Shown: positions 63,988-64,000 of the stretch, piece by piece | Layout of the letters: the number at the start of each line of letters is the position of its first letter | How positions within the stretch are numbered: position 1 is the stretch's first letter | DNA from: DATJPR01 sp963811705 | Lineage (GTDB): Bacteria > Bacteroidota > Ignavibacteria > UBA10030 > UBA6906 | Length of the DNA: 64,000 nucleotides | Assembly: GCA_963811705.1 (NCBI GenBank) | Contig: CAWESL010000003.1 | Location: forward strand, 186,001-250,000 | Direction of reading: 5' to 3' | Translations under genes and position numbers: made by a program | Notes under the pieces: model-generated | Told to the model about the DNA's origin: nothing | The model's input: the letters and a program-made list of their open reading frames with translations, nothing else | Database searches by the model: none

Positions 63988-64000
63988 AGTGGTTTTCGAT
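63962..64000 (+). CDS. possible start of a further gene (cut by the window edge)
   Basis: An ATG at 63962 (or 63968) opens a frame of 13 codons to the end (MSMSSPSSRVVFD). It overlaps the recX end. Too short to identify, and it may be chance. Confidence 0.25.
   Translation, partial: MSMSSPSSRVVFD

Overview
This 64 kb window is a gene-dense chromosomal segment from a diderm (Gram-negative-type) bacterium. Base composition is fairly GC-rich. I see about 56 protein genes, no rRNA or tRNA gene, no insertion sequence, no phage genes and no CRISPR array. The envelope proteins (lipoproteins, a signal-peptide TPR/periplasmic-binding protein, a Bacteroidota-style Ig-like lipoprotein), the futalosine route to menaquinone and the zinc-type L28 point to the Bacteroidota/Chlorobiota/Ignavibacteria side of the FCB group. 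I cannot name a genus. The longest stretches without a gene are about 280 bases or less. Many genes overlap by 4 bases (ATGA), and several start with GTG or TTG.

Layout. 1-18.5 kb (minus strand): an edge-truncated lipoprotein; a pseudouridine synthase; scpB-scpA; trpS; an HNH nuclease; an HtrA protease; recO; mtnA; a PfkB kinase; a Nudix enzyme; a second pseudouridine synthase; a TrmH-type methyltransferase; comEC; a phosphatase-superfamily enzyme; dtd; prmC; an MFS carrier; and an amidohydrolase. 18.6-22.6 kb: mazG (plus), then phoH, a coiled-coil/LysM protein, a tiny lipoprotein and radC. 22.7-33.5 kb (minus): one collinear aromatic-amino-acid run, aroB, aroDE (fused), a Dabb protein, aroA, aroC fused to chorismate mutase, tyrA. 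It is followed by an ABC ATPase, an ABC-2-type permease and an LpoA-like TPR/periplasmic-binding protein.

33.7-41.5 kb: almost the whole futalosine menaquinone pathway. menG and mqnD are on plus. They converge on a minus operon mqnP(ubiA)-mqnM(ubiX)-mqnL(ubiD)-mqnE/mqnA fusion-mqnC. The single polypeptide joining MqnE to MqnA couples two successive steps from chorismate. The aro operon lies back to back with menG, so chorismate production and its use for quinone are neighbours. Only the futalosine hydrolase (MqnB/MTAN) step is not in the window.

41.7-46.7 kb (minus): argF-arcC-COG2403 (cyclic 2,3-diphosphoglycerate synthetase family), then guaA. It is separated from the plus-strand pheA by an AT-rich divergent intergenic region with three near-perfect inverted repeats. 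46.9-54.8 kb (plus): pheA, a PA0069-type radical SAM protein, full-length gcvP, a secreted GH31 glycosidase and a small unknown protein. 54.9-58.7 kb (minus): Ig-like lipoprotein, mltG, tsaD. 58.8-64 kb (plus): rpmB, pgsA, pgpA, cinA, thpR, recA, recX.

The most notable items are the MqnE-MqnA fusion, the AroC-chorismate mutase fusion, the apparent attenuator ahead of aroB, the repeated operator-like palindromes between argF and pheA, and the COG2403/carbamate kinase/ornithine carbamoyltransferase operon.
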